DNA from: an uncultured Oscillospiraceae bacterium
Lineage (GTDB): Bacteria; Bacillota; Clostridia; Oscillospirales; Oscillospiraceae
Length of the DNA: 64,000 nt
NCBI GenBank assembly: GCA_944385095.1
Contig: CALWVS010000005.1
Span: 38,120 to 102,119 of the forward strand
Reading direction: 5' to 3'
Positions within the stretch are counted from its first letter, which is position 1. Each line of letters starts with the position of its first letter. Position numbers and translations under genes: made by a program. Below are positions 8,358-16,787 of this stretch, piece after piece. The notes beneath the pieces are model-generated. The model worked only from the letters and a program-made list of their open reading frames with translations. It was not told where the DNA came from and searched no databases.

Positions 8358-8714
8358 TCATACAACAAAGACAGCCTGTACTAAAAACATGTAGAGGATG
8401 GTACTTCCAAAAATAGAGAGCAGAGTGTTGCGTTTCCAGAGATGGAGAACAATTGCCACTGCAATGGAAATCAATGCTGGCAGCCATGTTTCATATCCTT
8501 GAATGGGATGTAGTTCCAGTGCCAACAGGCTGTCTTTCAAACAGTATATAATCAACATTGCAATAATCGCAGGGGGAAGAACACGTCCCAAATAGAGGAC
8601 CAATCTGGGTGGGTTTCCCTTGCGGTCAAACAGCAGGAAAGGCAAAGCACGGGTGAGAAAGGTGACAACTGCCATCACTGCAATGGCGGCGATGGCTTCG
8701 GTGGTACTTAACAT
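8358..8714 (-). CDS. azlD: Branched-chain amino acid exporter subunit AzlD
   Basis: A 118-residue protein with four hydrophobic segments and the AzlD-typical VVTFLTRALPFLLF near residue 20. AzlD is the small partner of AzlC in a two-subunit exporter for branched-chain amino acids and analogues. Its start codon overlaps the end of azlC by seven bases and is preceded by a run of G residues acting as the ribosome-binding site. No Lrp-type regulator is adjacent, unlike the B. subtilis azl locus. Confidence 0.87.
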   Translation of the reverse strand: MLSTTEAIAAIAVMAVVTFLTRALPFLLFDRKGNPPRLVLYLGRVLPPAIIAMLIIYCLKDSLLALELHPIQGYETWLPALISIAVAIVLHLWKRNTLLSIFGSTILYMFLVQAVFVV

Positions 8715-9439
8715 GGAGGTCCCCCCTTTTCTTCTGTGTGGGAATGGGTATGGTTATCTTTGTGTTCCAAATGTTTACGAAGGAAAAGCAGAGCCAGCAC
8801 AATGGCACTAAGGGCAGGCAACAGCATATTATCTGCCCCTACCAATGTGAGACTGACCAAAGTAAAAACGGCACCCAGTATGGCAGGTAAGTGGTCAGAA
8901 TAGGAAGTCCACTGTTCCACTGCAATCACAATAAAAAGGGCTGTCATGGCAAAGTCAATTCCCTTGGTATCAATGGGCAAAATCGCACCAGCCACAGCTC
9001 CAATCACAGAGCCAGCAATCCAGTAACAGTGATTGAGCAGTGCAATAGCGAAATAAAAATCCCGAGGTTCTACATCTGGTGGAGCTTCCACAGAGCTGAG
9101 CAGGGCATAGGTTTCATCTGTGAGGGAAAACATCATATATAGTTTGCGTAGACCCATACCCCGAAATTTTTCCAGCAGCGAAAGCCCATAGACCAGATGA
9201 CGAAAGTTAATGAGCAAGGTCATAACTGCCACTGTCCCCAAAGTGGCACAGGTTGCCAGAAGGTCAACTCCCAAATATTGCCCAGAACCGGCGTAAATGG
9301 TTAAACTCATAAAAAAAGCCCAGATGGCATCATAGCCAATTCCTTGCAGCATAAACCCAAATGCCATCCCAATGGCAAGATAACCCATTAAAACGGGAAC
9401 AGTAACAGGAAATGCGGCAGAAAGTACCTTACGATTCAT
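8708..9439 (-). CDS. azlC: Branched-chain amino acid exporter subunit AzlC
   Basis: A 243-residue integral membrane protein of the AzlC family. The diagnostic pattern FMSLTIYAGSGQYLGVDLL and LINFRHLVYGLSLLEKF are present, with about six to eight hydrophobic segments. It ends in a hydrophilic histidine-rich stretch (HLEHKDNHTHSHTEEK), which is unusual and might bind metal. With AzlD it forms an amino-acid efflux permease. A GAGGG site precedes the ATG. Confidence 0.88.
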   Translation of the reverse strand: MNRKVLSAAFPVTVPVLMGYLAIGMAFGFMLQGIGYDAIWAFFMSLTIYAGSGQYLGVDLLATCATLGTVAVMTLLINFRHLVYGLSLLEKFRGMGLRKLYMMFSLTDETYALLSSVEAPPDVEPRDFYFAIALLNHCYWIAGSVIGAVAGAILPIDTKGIDFAMTALFIVIAVEQWTSYSDHLPAILGAVFTLVSLTLVGADNMLLPALSAIVLALLFLRKHLEHKDNHTHSHTEEKGGPPC

Positions 9440-9473
9440 GAAAATCCCTCATAACACAACACAAAATAGAACA

Positions 9474-10835
9474 TTATCGACTTCTGCGACCACTATATCG
9501 ACCTCTGCGACCACCAGAATTGGAGCGATAACGGCGTTTTTTCTGGAATACAAAGATACGCAGCAGGAACAGAACCACCACAGCCAGAACAGCCACAAGT
9601 GCCACCTTCACACCAGACTGCTGGAAGAAAGATGAAATCTGGTCTATACGGTACAGAAGTTCAGAACGGGATACACTGGTATCTGCCACCAAATCCAAAG
9701 TTCCATAGATTTCATTGTTATAAAGCAGGGTCATGGTTCCCAGAACTTGCCCAGCCTCCACCGGTGCAGCCACTTCATCACGAAACAATTGTATTTTCTG
9801 TTCCATATTTTCTATATCAATTTCCTTGGGCAAAGTGCGACTGATGCTGCCCTGTGGCTTCACCATGACTTGGTCGGTTTCAGTTGACAGGGTCACACGA
9901 ACGGATGCCACAGGTTCTGCACCACCTGAAAGGGTTGCACGATGGAAATTGTCAAAACCCCAGTCCAGCAGACGGATGGTTTCAGAGAATTGACGGCGGT
10001 CTGTGGTGCCGTCCCCCCGGTCGACTTCCTCAGCACCCATAATCACAGAAATTAAGTAGGTATCATCATCTTTTGCAGCTTGCACAAGACAGTGCCCAGC
10101 TTCTGGCGTTGTGCCAGTTTTGCCGCCAATTCCCTTGTCTAAGTAGAGATATCCCAGATATTTGAAATTAGATACCAGACCATTGGTGTTTCGGACAATT
10201 CGCTTTTCAGATAGATTGGTGGCAGGAATTTCAAAGTTTGGCTTTGAGATAATGGTCTGAAACAGGTCATACTCCATCGCTGCTTTCATATACAGGGTAA
10301 TGTCATAGGGTGTGGTATAGTGGTTGTCATCATGGAGACCATGTGGATTGACAAAATGGGTGCCTTCACAGCCTAGCTCTTTTGCTTTTTGATTCATGGC
10401 ATCCACAAAGGCACTTTGGGAACCACTGACCGTTTCTGCTAGAATTTGGGCTGCCTCATTGGCAGATGGCAGCAAGAGACAGTAAAGCAGTTGTTCTACT
10501 GTAAGAGTTTCACCAGCCTGAATGTTGGCAGTGGAACTGCCATAGGGAATATCTGCCGCTTCAGCAGATGCAGTCACTGGGGTTGAAGGAGTCAAAGAAC
10601 CAGACTTTATGGCATCCAGCACCAAAAGTGCGGTCATTACCTTTGTAATGCTGGCAGGGTACACCTTTTCATGTGCCCCTTTTTCATATAAGATTTCATC
10701 ATATTGTGCATCCACTAAAATGGCACTGCGACAGGTTAGCGTGGGTTCTTCCAAGGCAAAAGAGGAGAAGGGAAGAAAAAGAGTAATGATCATGGACAAT
10801 ATAACAGGCAGTATCAAAAACTTTGATTTTTTCAT
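9474..10835 (-). CDS. D-alanyl-D-alanine carboxypeptidase (DacF/PBP5-type)
   Basis: A 453-residue secreted penicillin-binding protein that trims the terminal D-Ala from peptidoglycan stem peptides. The start at 10835 has AAGGAG seven bases upstream and gives a signal peptide (MKKSKFLILPVILSMI to about residue 27). Active-site motifs are complete: S62-I-T-K65, S124-A-N126 and K239-T-G. The C-terminal half has the beta-rich PBP5 domain. A transmembrane helix (about 405-425) and an arginine/glycine/serine-rich tail anchor it on the outside of the membrane. Spore-former genomes have several dac genes, so vegetative (dacA) and sporulation (dacF/dacB) roles cannot be told apart here. Confidence 0.9.
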   Translation of the reverse strand: MKKSKFLILPVILSMIITLFLPFSSFALEEPTLTCRSAILVDAQYDEILYEKGAHEKVYPASITKVMTALLVLDAIKSGSLTPSTPVTASAEAADIPYGSSTANIQAGETLTVEQLLYCLLLPSANEAAQILAETVSGSQSAFVDAMNQKAKELGCEGTHFVNPHGLHDDNHYTTPYDITLYMKAAMEYDLFQTIISKPNFEIPATNLSEKRIVRNTNGLVSNFKYLGYLYLDKGIGGKTGTTPEAGHCLVQAAKDDDTYLISVIMGAEEVDRGDGTTDRRQFSETIRLLDWGFDNFHRATLSGGAEPVASVRVTLSTETDQVMVKPQGSISRTLPKEIDIENMEQKIQLFRDEVAAPVEAGQVLGTMTLLYNNEIYGTLDLVADTSVSRSELLYRIDQISSFFQQSGVKVALVAVLAVVVLFLLRIFVFQKKRRYRSNSGGRRGRYSGRRSR

Positions 10836-10920
10836 TAGAAAATTCTCCTTATGTGTGATACAATGGAAGTCATAAAACGGGATATTCATAAACACTCCCT
10901 GAAAATTCGACAACACTGCT

Positions 10921-10949
10921 ATTATAACAAAGCAATACCCATCCCGCAA
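10921..10949 (-). promoter_or_regulatory. Promoter of the carboxypeptidase gene
   Basis: Minus strand TTGCGG (10949-10944), 17-base spacer, TATAAT (10926-10921), about 85 bases before the ATG. It overlaps the upstream region of the divergent ComEA-like gene. Confidence 0.5.
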
Positions 10950-10967
10950 GCAGTAGAAGGAGGAAAT

Positions 10968-11378
10968 ATGTCTGGAATCTCACGGTTTGAACGGTACATT
11001 TTGTTGCTCAGTGCAGGGACACTCCTATTTACAGCCGGGTGGTTTGCTGCCAGACATTTTATGGTGGCACCATATACCATTGTGGTAGAGAAAAAGGAGC
11101 AGGCATTGACATCTCCAGTAGAAGAAGTGGAGGATATGGAAGAGAGCCAACCAGAAGGGATACTAGAAGGAGAAAAAATCAACATCAATACAGCTAGTAT
11201 CTATGAACTGGATCGGCTGCCCAATATTGGACCATCTAAGGCGGAAGCTATCGTGGCATATCGAACGGAACATGGTGCATTTGAACGCATGGAAGATTTG
11301 ATGGAAGTATCTGGCATTGGTGAGGCAACCTTTGAGGAACTGAAGGAGTACATCACAATAGCAGCGGAAAATCAATAG
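10968..11378 (+). CDS. Membrane-anchored ComEA-like helix-hairpin-helix protein
   Basis: A 136-residue protein with one N-terminal transmembrane helix (about residues 10-30), an acidic linker rich in Glu, and a C-terminal double helix-hairpin-helix of the ComEA type: INTASIYELDRLPNIGPSKA, then LMEVSGIGEATFEELKEYI. ComEA binds incoming DNA at the cell surface in competence; many Clostridia carry short forms of unknown role. The ATG at 10968 has GAAGGAGG before it, which decides the start against the longer open frame. It ends 16 bases before the response regulator and is probably part of the same transcript. Confidence 0.82.
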   Translation: MSGISRFERYILLLSAGTLLFTAGWFAARHFMVAPYTIVVEKKEQALTSPVEEVEDMEESQPEGILEGEKININTASIYELDRLPNIGPSKAEAIVAYRTEHGAFERMEDLMEVSGIGEATFEELKEYITIAAENQ

Positions 11379-11394
11379 GAGAGGAACAGGAACA

Positions 11395-12099
11395 ATGGCA
11401 AAAATTCTGGTGGTAGATGATGAAAAAGTTCTGGTCAAAGGGATTACCTTCAATCTCAAACACGAGGGATATCAGGTAGAAGCTGGCTATGATGGAGAAG
11501 AAGCGGTAGAACTGGCAAGGGAAGGGAATTTTGACCTGATTATTTTGGATTTAATGATGCCAAAATTAGATGGGTTGCAGGCATGTATGAGGATTCGGGA
11601 ATTTTCCAATGTGCCTATTATCATGTTGACAGCACGCAGTGAGGATACGGATAAAATTATAGGCTTTGAGTATGGAGCGGATGATTATCTCACAAAGCCG
11701 TTTAATCTTTTGGAATTAAAGGCACGGGTGCGGGCACTGTTGCGTCGCTCTGGGGCAACTGGGCAGAAATTGGCACAAAATCAATCCCTTTGTGTGGGTC
11801 ATATCCGTTTGGAGCCAGCTCAGCGGGCTGCATGGAAGGGAGATGAGGCAGTAGATCTGACAGCAAAAGAATTTGATTTAATGGAATTGCTCATGCGCAA
11901 TCCAGGACGGGTCTACAGCCGTGAAAATTTACTGAATGTGGTGTGGGGCTATGAGTACATTGGAGACTATCGGACTGTTGATGTCCATGTGCGCCGATTG
12001 CGTGAGAAATTAGAGCTGGACCCAGCCAATCCAGAGTATATTCGAACCAAATGGGGCATTGGATACTATTTGAGTAACCGCACCCCAAATGGAACCTGA
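11395..12099 (+). CDS. OmpR/PhoB-family response regulator
   Basis: A 234-residue two-component regulator. The receiver domain has the acidic pair VVDDE at residues 8-10, phospho-acceptor Asp52 in ILDLMMPKLDG and the conserved Lys101 in LTKPF. The winged-helix DNA-binding domain spans about 130-230 (VDLTAKEFDLMELLMRNPGR, TVDVHVRRLREKL). It overlaps the histidine kinase frame, so the two are a cognate pair. The nearest familiar relatives are PhoP/WalR/MtrA-like regulators of cell-envelope genes. Confidence 0.93.
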   Translation: MAKILVVDDEKVLVKGITFNLKHEGYQVEAGYDGEEAVELAREGNFDLIILDLMMPKLDGLQACMRIREFSNVPIIMLTARSEDTDKIIGFEYGADDYLTKPFNLLELKARVRALLRRSGATGQKLAQNQSLCVGHIRLEPAQRAAWKGDEAVDLTAKEFDLMELLMRNPGRVYSRENLLNVVWGYEYIGDYRTVDVHVRRLREKLELDPANPEYIRTKWGIGYYLSNRTPNGT

Positions 12100-12112
12100 G
12101 GAGAGACTGTGC

Positions 12113-13585
12113 GTGTATACCAATACAGGATTAAAAGAACAGCAAAAAATTCCCTTCTTTTCCCGATTACAGGTGAAGTATGCCATGAGTTATCTGGCAA
12201 TTTTGGCAGTGGTACTGGTTTTGTTGAACAGCTACCCTCTCATTGTATCTCAGGATTTACTGTTTTCCTCAAAACAGGATTCTCTGAAAAGCCAGACAGC
12301 GGTGATGTCGTCCGCTCTGATGGAGTTGGAACAGCTCACATCTGAGCAGGTGGTGCGTGTGATGACTATGCTGGATAGTATGGGCCTGGAGCGGATTCTG
12401 GTCACAGACCCAGCAGGGTTGATTTTATACGACAGTGATACACAGGCAGACACCACAACAGACCAGACCACAGGAAAATATGCACTGGTGCAGGAAGTGG
12501 TGCTGGCTCTGGAAGGAAACGATGTGTTTCACACCAATTTTGAAAAAGATACATTTTTTTCCACAGCGGCTGCCCCTATTGTGTATCGGGGTATGACCAT
12601 TGGTGCCATCTATATCTATGATGAGGACAGTACACAGGGGGCGTTGTTGCTCAGTCTGCAACAAAATCTGAGAACCATTTCCATTGTGTTGATTCTCATT
12701 GCACTGGTGATTGCCTTCCTGTTTTCCAAAATCCTGACGGCACGCATTGGCGCATTGCTTGGTGCCATTCGGATTGTGGGAGAAGGGGAATATGGGCATC
12801 GGCTTCAACCGGAGGGGAAAGATGAACTAGCCTACCTTGCCCATGAATTCAACCATCTCACAGACCGGCTGCAAACCACAGAGGAAGTGAGACGCCGCTT
12901 TGTGTCAGACGCATCCCACGAGCTGAAAACGCCGCTGGCATCCATTCGGCTGTTGAGTGAATCTATTTTGCAAAGTGACTATATGGATTTGGAGACGGTG
13001 CGTGATTTTGTCTCTGATATTGGGGAGGAATCAGAGCGGCTGACCCGTATTACAGAACATTTGCTGGCATTGACCAGATTGGACAGCCTGCCAGTGGGGG
13101 AGACACAGGTGATAGATTGTGCCTGTGTCATTCGTCGGGCGGTCAACATGCTGACACCAGTTGCCGATGCAGCCCAGGTGGCACTGGAAACGAATTTTTG
13201 TAAAGGGGGAACCATCCGCTGTACGCAGGATGATTTTCATCAGATTAGTTATAATTTAATAGAAAATGCCATTAAGTATAATTATCCCGGTGGAAAGGTG
13301 ATGATTTCCACCCAGCAGCAGGGAGACCAGGTGATTTTTCAGGTGGAGGATACCGGAGTTGGAATTCCAGAGGAGGAACTTCCCAAGGTGTTCAACCGCT
13401 TCTATCGAGTGGATAAAGCCCGTTCCAGAGCAGCTGGTGGCACAGGTCTGGGGCTGTCTATTGTACGGGATACCGTGCGCCGACATGGCGGCTGGGTGAC
13501 AGCCCAACAGAGACAGCCAGAGGGCAGTATTTTTATGGTTGGATTTCCTTATGAAGTACCAGAAGTGGGAGAAGGTGGGTCATGA
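12113..13585 (+). CDS. Membrane sensor histidine kinase
   Basis: A roughly 490-residue kinase. The order is a transmembrane helix near residue 30, an extracytoplasmic sensor of about 145 residues (PAS/Cache-like, with LERILVTDPAGLILYDSD), a second transmembrane helix around 188-205, HAMP, the H-box with phosphorylated histidine in FVSDASHELKTPLASIRLL, and the ATPase domain with N-box (LIENAIKYN), VEDTGVGIP and GTGLGLSIVRD. I prefer the GTG at 12113, which has GAGGAG nine bases upstream; an in-frame ATG at 12089 overlaps the regulator by 11 bases and lacks a clear site. It is followed, with a four-base overlap, by a GerMN lipoprotein. Confidence 0.92.
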   Translation: MYTNTGLKEQQKIPFFSRLQVKYAMSYLAILAVVLVLLNSYPLIVSQDLLFSSKQDSLKSQTAVMSSALMELEQLTSEQVVRVMTMLDSMGLERILVTDPAGLILYDSDTQADTTTDQTTGKYALVQEVVLALEGNDVFHTNFEKDTFFSTAAAPIVYRGMTIGAIYIYDEDSTQGALLLSLQQNLRTISIVLILIALVIAFLFSKILTARIGALLGAIRIVGEGEYGHRLQPEGKDELAYLAHEFNHLTDRLQTTEEVRRRFVSDASHELKTPLASIRLLSESILQSDYMDLETVRDFVSDIGEESERLTRITEHLLALTRLDSLPVGETQVIDCACVIRRAVNMLTPVADAAQVALETNFCKGGTIRCTQDDFHQISYNLIENAIKYNYPGGKVMISTQQQGDQVIFQVEDTGVGIPEEELPKVFNRFYRVDKARSRAAGGTGLGLSIVRDTVRRHGGWVTAQQRQPEGSIFMVGFPYEVPEVGEGGS

Positions 13586-14058
13586 AAAAGAAGCTGGTGG
13601 CGTTTATGATGCTGCTTTTTCTGTCTGGATGTGCAACGCAGGAGGTGGAAAGTGACTACCACCTTTATTTTTGCAGTTCCGCAGAACAGGCACACGGTTC
13701 TGCCATTGTGGCTGAAAACTATGCTGGGGCAGAAGTTCCAACGGTAGAGCAGTTGATGGATGCACTGTTACAGGGACCAGTAGAAGATACATTGCGGTCC
13801 CCATTTCCCAAAGGGCTGACCATGCGCAGCTGGAATCTGGATGAGGGGCTGTTGACCATCCAGTTTTCAGAACACTATGGAGGGCTGACCGATATTGATT
13901 TGACACTGGCTGATTATTGTGTGGTATTGACCATGACACAGTTACAGGAGGTAGAACTTGTGCAAATACAGTCGGTGGGACAGGATGCACAGGTGCGCAG
14001 TCACCCTATGATGAGTGGGGATGAGGTGCTGGAGCAACTGTCAGTCCAGGTGGATTGA
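13582..14058 (+). CDS. GerMN-domain lipoprotein
   Basis: A 158-residue predicted lipoprotein: signal peptide with lipobox LSGC at Cys17, then one GerMN domain (about 25-150, including VPTVEQLMDALLQGP and LTIQFSEHYGGL). GerMN domains occur in the germination protein GerM and in actinobacterial LpqB. The ATGA overlap with the kinase stop makes coupled translation likely, so it is probably an accessory of the kinase at the outer face of the membrane. That role is inferred from position and from the MtrAB-LpqB parallel, not from the domain alone. Confidence 0.85.
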   Translation: MKKKLVAFMMLLFLSGCATQEVESDYHLYFCSSAEQAHGSAIVAENYAGAEVPTVEQLMDALLQGPVEDTLRSPFPKGLTMRSWNLDEGLLTIQFSEHYGGLTDIDLTLADYCVVLTMTQLQEVELVQIQSVGQDAQVRSHPMMSGDEVLEQLSVQVD

Positions 14059-14060
14059 AC

Positions 14061-14089
14061 TTGACAAATGAAATCATGAGAGATAAGAT
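14061..14089 (+). promoter_or_regulatory. Promoter of metY
   Basis: TTGACA (14061-14066), 17-base spacer, TAAGAT (14084-14089), about 36 bases before the metY start. The space is too short for a SAM riboswitch or T-box. Confidence 0.55.
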
Positions 14090-14124
14090 AAAAGGCAATG
14101 ATGCAATAGAAAGAGGGATTTACC

Positions 14125-15408
14125 ATGAGCGAATATCAGATTTCTACGGACTGCCTCCACGCTGGCTACCGCCCAGCCAATGGGGAGCCAAGAAATCCAC
14201 CCATTGTACAGTCCACCACCTTCCGCTATGAGAGCAGTGAGGAGATGGGAAAGCTGTTTGATTTGGAGGCAAGCGGCTATTTCTATACCCGTCTCCAAAA
14301 TCCCACCAATGATACAGTAGCAGCAAAAATCTGTGCATTAGAGGGTGGAAGTGCAGCAATGCTTCTGTCCTCTGGGCAGGCAGCCAATTTCTATGCCATT
14401 TTCAATCTTGCAAGCTGTGGCGACCATGTGGTTTCTTCTACTTCCATCTATGGTGGTACCTATAACCTGTTTGCAGTGACCATGAAGCGAATGGGGATTG
14501 AATTCACCTTTGTTGACCCTGAGTGCAGTGAGGAGGAGCTGAATGCAGCGTTCCGCCCCAATACCAAGGCGGTATTTGGGGAGACCATTGCAAATCCAGC
14601 ATTGACGGTACTGGATATTGAAAAATTTGCAAAGGCAGCCCATGCCCATGGCGTTCCTCTGATTATGGATAATACCTTTGCTACCCCTGTGAATTGCCGT
14701 CCGTTTGAGTGGGGTTGTGACATTGTGACCCACTCCACCACAAAATACATGGACGGTCATGCCCTGACCGTGGGTGGTGCCATTGTTGACAGCGGAAAGT
14801 TTGACTGGACAGCCCATGCAGACAAATTCCCTGGTTTGACTACTCCAGATGAAAGCTACCACGGCGTTACTTATACAGAGCGGTTTGGTCTGGAAGGTGC
14901 CTTTATCACCAAAGCAACAGTTCAGCTTATGCGTGATTTGGGTTCCATCCCATCCCCACACAACTGTTTTCTGTTAAATGTGGGACTGGAGACACTGCCC
15001 CTGCGGATGAAGAAGCACTGCGAAAATGCACAGGCAGTGGCAGAGTATTTGCAGGGTCATGAGAAAATTGCATGGGTTCAGTATGCAGGTCTGCCCAACG
15101 ATACCTACCATGAGAGAGCCAAAAAGTACATGCCAAATGGAACCTGTGGTGTGGTCATTTTTGGTGTAAAGGGTGGGCGTGCAGCCGCTGAAAAGTTTAT
15201 GGCAGGGCTGAAACTGGCTTCCATTGCCACCCATGTGGCAGATGCAAAAACCTGCGTCCTGCATCCTGCTTCCTCTACCCACCGTCAAATGTCTGATGCT
15301 GAACTGGCAGCGGCAGGCGTTTCCCCTGATTTGGTGCGCTTCTCTGTTGGCATTGAGGATATTGCTGATATTCTGACAGATTTAAAGCAGGCTTTAGAGC
15401 GTGTATAA
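14125..15408 (+). CDS. metY: O-acetylhomoserine sulfhydrylase (homocysteine synthase)
   Basis: A 427-residue PLP enzyme of the Cys/Met metabolism family. It makes homocysteine from O-acetylhomoserine and sulfide. The start (STDCLHAGYRPANGEPRNPP) and YTRLQNPTNDTVAAKICALE are family signatures. The PLP lysine lies in THSTTKYMDGH, and the C-terminal HPASSTHRQMSD is typical. The length of about 425 fits MetY rather than the shorter MetB/MetC (about 380). AGAGGGATTTACC precedes the ATG. Confidence 0.92.
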   Translation: MSEYQISTDCLHAGYRPANGEPRNPPIVQSTTFRYESSEEMGKLFDLEASGYFYTRLQNPTNDTVAAKICALEGGSAAMLLSSGQAANFYAIFNLASCGDHVVSSTSIYGGTYNLFAVTMKRMGIEFTFVDPECSEEELNAAFRPNTKAVFGETIANPALTVLDIEKFAKAAHAHGVPLIMDNTFATPVNCRPFEWGCDIVTHSTTKYMDGHALTVGGAIVDSGKFDWTAHADKFPGLTTPDESYHGVTYTERFGLEGAFITKATVQLMRDLGSIPSPHNCFLLNVGLETLPLRMKKHCENAQAVAEYLQGHEKIAWVQYAGLPNDTYHERAKKYMPNGTCGVVIFGVKGGRAAAEKFMAGLKLASIATHVADAKTCVLHPASSTHRQMSDAELAAAGVSPDLVRFSVGIEDIADILTDLKQALERV

Positions 15409-15477
15409 AAGTGGTTTGGGTTGGATGGATGACTTGTCTGTCCAACCCAACTGTATCAGAAGAAAGGAATAGAAAGT

Positions 15478-15837
15478 ATGGAAGCGGTGTTGCTTTACCA
15501 GTGCAAGGGTGCTGAATTTCAAAAGCTGAGACAGATTTTTATGATGTTGCGTGTGCGTATGATACCAGTAGAACCAGAACAGTATGGGCTGTCACTGGAA
15601 CAGGTTTTACAGGGGGAGCGTACACATGCACCTGTGGAGGAACCATTGGAAGAACCCATGCTGGTGTTTTGTGGGGTAGGGGACCAGAAGCTGGACCAGA
15701 TTTTAATGACCATACGCCGTGCAAAACTGCCACCCATTGGGTTGAAGGCTATGCTGACCCCTCATAATGTACAGTGGACCAGTCAACAGCTGTGGACGGA
15801 GCTGAGACAGGAGCGGGAGCGTTTGAAAAACGGATAA
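15478..15837 (+). CDS. DUF3783-family small protein
   Basis: A 119-residue cytoplasmic protein matching the DUF3783 family as I remember it. An N-terminal part (EAVLLYQCKGAEFQKLRQIF) and a C-terminal part (MLVFCGVGDQKLDQILMTIR, then PPIGLKAMLTPHNVQWT) form a compact alpha/beta unit joined by an acidic linker. The function is unknown. The frequent Clostridial pattern of a short protein that predicts residues like LKAVLTPHN is clear. It starts 69 bases after metY and has an AGAAAGGA site. Confidence 0.75.
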   Translation: MEAVLLYQCKGAEFQKLRQIFMMLRVRMIPVEPEQYGLSLEQVLQGERTHAPVEEPLEEPMLVFCGVGDQKLDQILMTIRRAKLPPIGLKAMLTPHNVQWTSQQLWTELRQERERLKNG

Positions 15838-15852
15838 TTTTCCAAAAAACAG

Positions 15853-15881
15853 TTGACAAAATGCCAGATATAGCTTATAAT
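15853..15881 (+). promoter_or_regulatory. Consensus promoter of tRNA-Leu
   Basis: TTGACA (15853-15858), 17-base spacer, TATAAT (15876-15881): exact match to the sigma-A consensus, 27 bases before the tRNA. Confidence 0.85.
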
Positions 15882-15908
15882 AGCTAAGCAGTCTTGAGAT
15901 TGCTCTTT

Positions 15909-15995
15909 GCGGCTGTGCTGGAATTGGTAGACTGGCAAGCTTGAGGTGCTTGTGTCCGGACGGGCGTACGGGTTCGACTCCCGTCAGCCGCACCA
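15909..15995 (+). tRNA. tRNA-Leu (GAG anticodon)
   Basis: Cloverleaf drawn by hand: acceptor stem GCGGCTG/CAGCCGC, D-arm with GGTAGA, anticodon stem CAAGC/GCTTG with loop TTGAGGT (anticodon GAG at 15943-15945), long class II variable arm TGTCC..GGACG, T-arm ACGGG-TTCGACT-CCCGT, and an encoded CCA end. Confidence 0.95.
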
Positions 15996-15996
15996 G

Positions 15997-16029
15997 AAAA
16001 CGACTACATTTTTGATGTGGTCGTTTTTT
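15997..16029 (+). terminator. Terminator of tRNA-Leu
   Basis: AAAACGACTACAT / ATGTGGTCGTTTT stem with a five-base loop, followed by a T run. Confidence 0.8.
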
Positions 16030-16047
16030 GTTTTTGTCAAAAAACAG

Positions 16048-16093
16048 AAACCCAGAGAGAAATACACCGTAGAGGTATTCTCTCTGGGTTTTT
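16048..16093. terminator. Terminator downstream of the GntR regulator gene
   Basis: AAACCCAGAGAGAA / TTCTCTCTGGGTTT stem. On the minus strand it is followed by TTTCTGTTTTTTG, so it ends the GntR transcript; it may also act as a backup on the plus strand. Confidence 0.7.
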
Positions 16094-16106
16094 GACATCT
16101 TTTGTG

Positions 16107-16787
16107 TCAATCCACAAAGTAATCTGGATGTAGAGCCATAAGTTCTTCTTTTTCCATGCGGTGTCTGGTCAGATGGCGTGTCAACAACATTTCAGCCAGT
16201 TCTGCATCCTGACGACGGATGGCATATAAAATGTCCTCATGGTCCTGAATGGTGTGCCGACTGGCACCAGAGGTTGTAGAGAGGGTACGCAGTCGGTCAA
16301 ATTGGAGCATCTCCCGTTTGATGACATGATAGGTACGGAGTTTATTCACAGATTCAAAAATGAGGCGGTGAAACTCATCGTCAATTTGCAGGGAGAGTTC
16401 AATATTTTCTTTGGAATGGCAACTGCGTTGTCGATTCAAATTGTCTTCAAATGCATCTAAGTAGTTTTGGGAAATGCCCTGTTGACACACCAGTTTTAAA
16501 ACAGCCGTTTCCATAACAAGGCGGATGAAGCGGGATTCCTCAATCTGTTCATAGCTGATTTTTGAGACATAGCTCCCACGTTGTGGCAAAATTTCCACCA
16601 GCTCCAGACGGGATAGCTCAATCAATGCCTCTCGTATAGGGGTACGGGACAGAGAGAGAGCAATGGACAATTCATTTTCACTGATGGAACTGCCAGGAAC
16701 CAGTTCCAGATTCACAATGTTGTAGAGCAGCACACGCACAGCGTATGCCCGAGCGTTTTCATGGCTGAGACGGGGCAGAATTTTCAT
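16107..16787 (-). CDS. GntR-family (FCD/FadR-type) transcriptional regulator
   Basis: A 226-residue repressor. The N-terminal winged helix shows the GntR signature (IALSLSRTPIREALIELSRL, then VEILPQRGSYVS). The C-terminal all-helical FCD domain (about 90-215) has the metal-ligand type pattern with DDEFHRLIF and RHTIQDHEDILYAI. Such regulators usually respond to sugar acids or carboxylates and control neighbouring uptake and dehydrogenase genes. Here the neighbours are a zinc dehydrogenase upstream on the same strand and a TRAP transporter beyond it; repeated sites in the dehydrogenase/TRAP intergenic region are candidate operators. Confidence 0.9.
   Translation of the reverse strand: MKILPRLSHENARAYAVRVLLYNIVNLELVPGSSISENELSIALSLSRTPIREALIELSRLELVEILPQRGSYVSKISYEQIEESRFIRLVMETAVLKLVCQQGISQNYLDAFEDNLNRQRSCHSKENIELSLQIDDEFHRLIFESVNKLRTYHVIKREMLQFDRLRTLSTTSGASRHTIQDHEDILYAIRRQDAELAEMLLTRHLTRHRMEKEELMALHPDYFVD

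Noticed and set aside
14059-14124. Possible SAM riboswitch or T-box before metY
   Set aside because: Only 66 bases are available and they are filled by a simple promoter and ribosome-binding site.
15703-16110. 135-codon minus-strand frame across tRNA-Leu
   Set aside because: It reads through the tRNA in reverse (the familiar false peptide TGVEPVRPSG) and overlaps two terminators.
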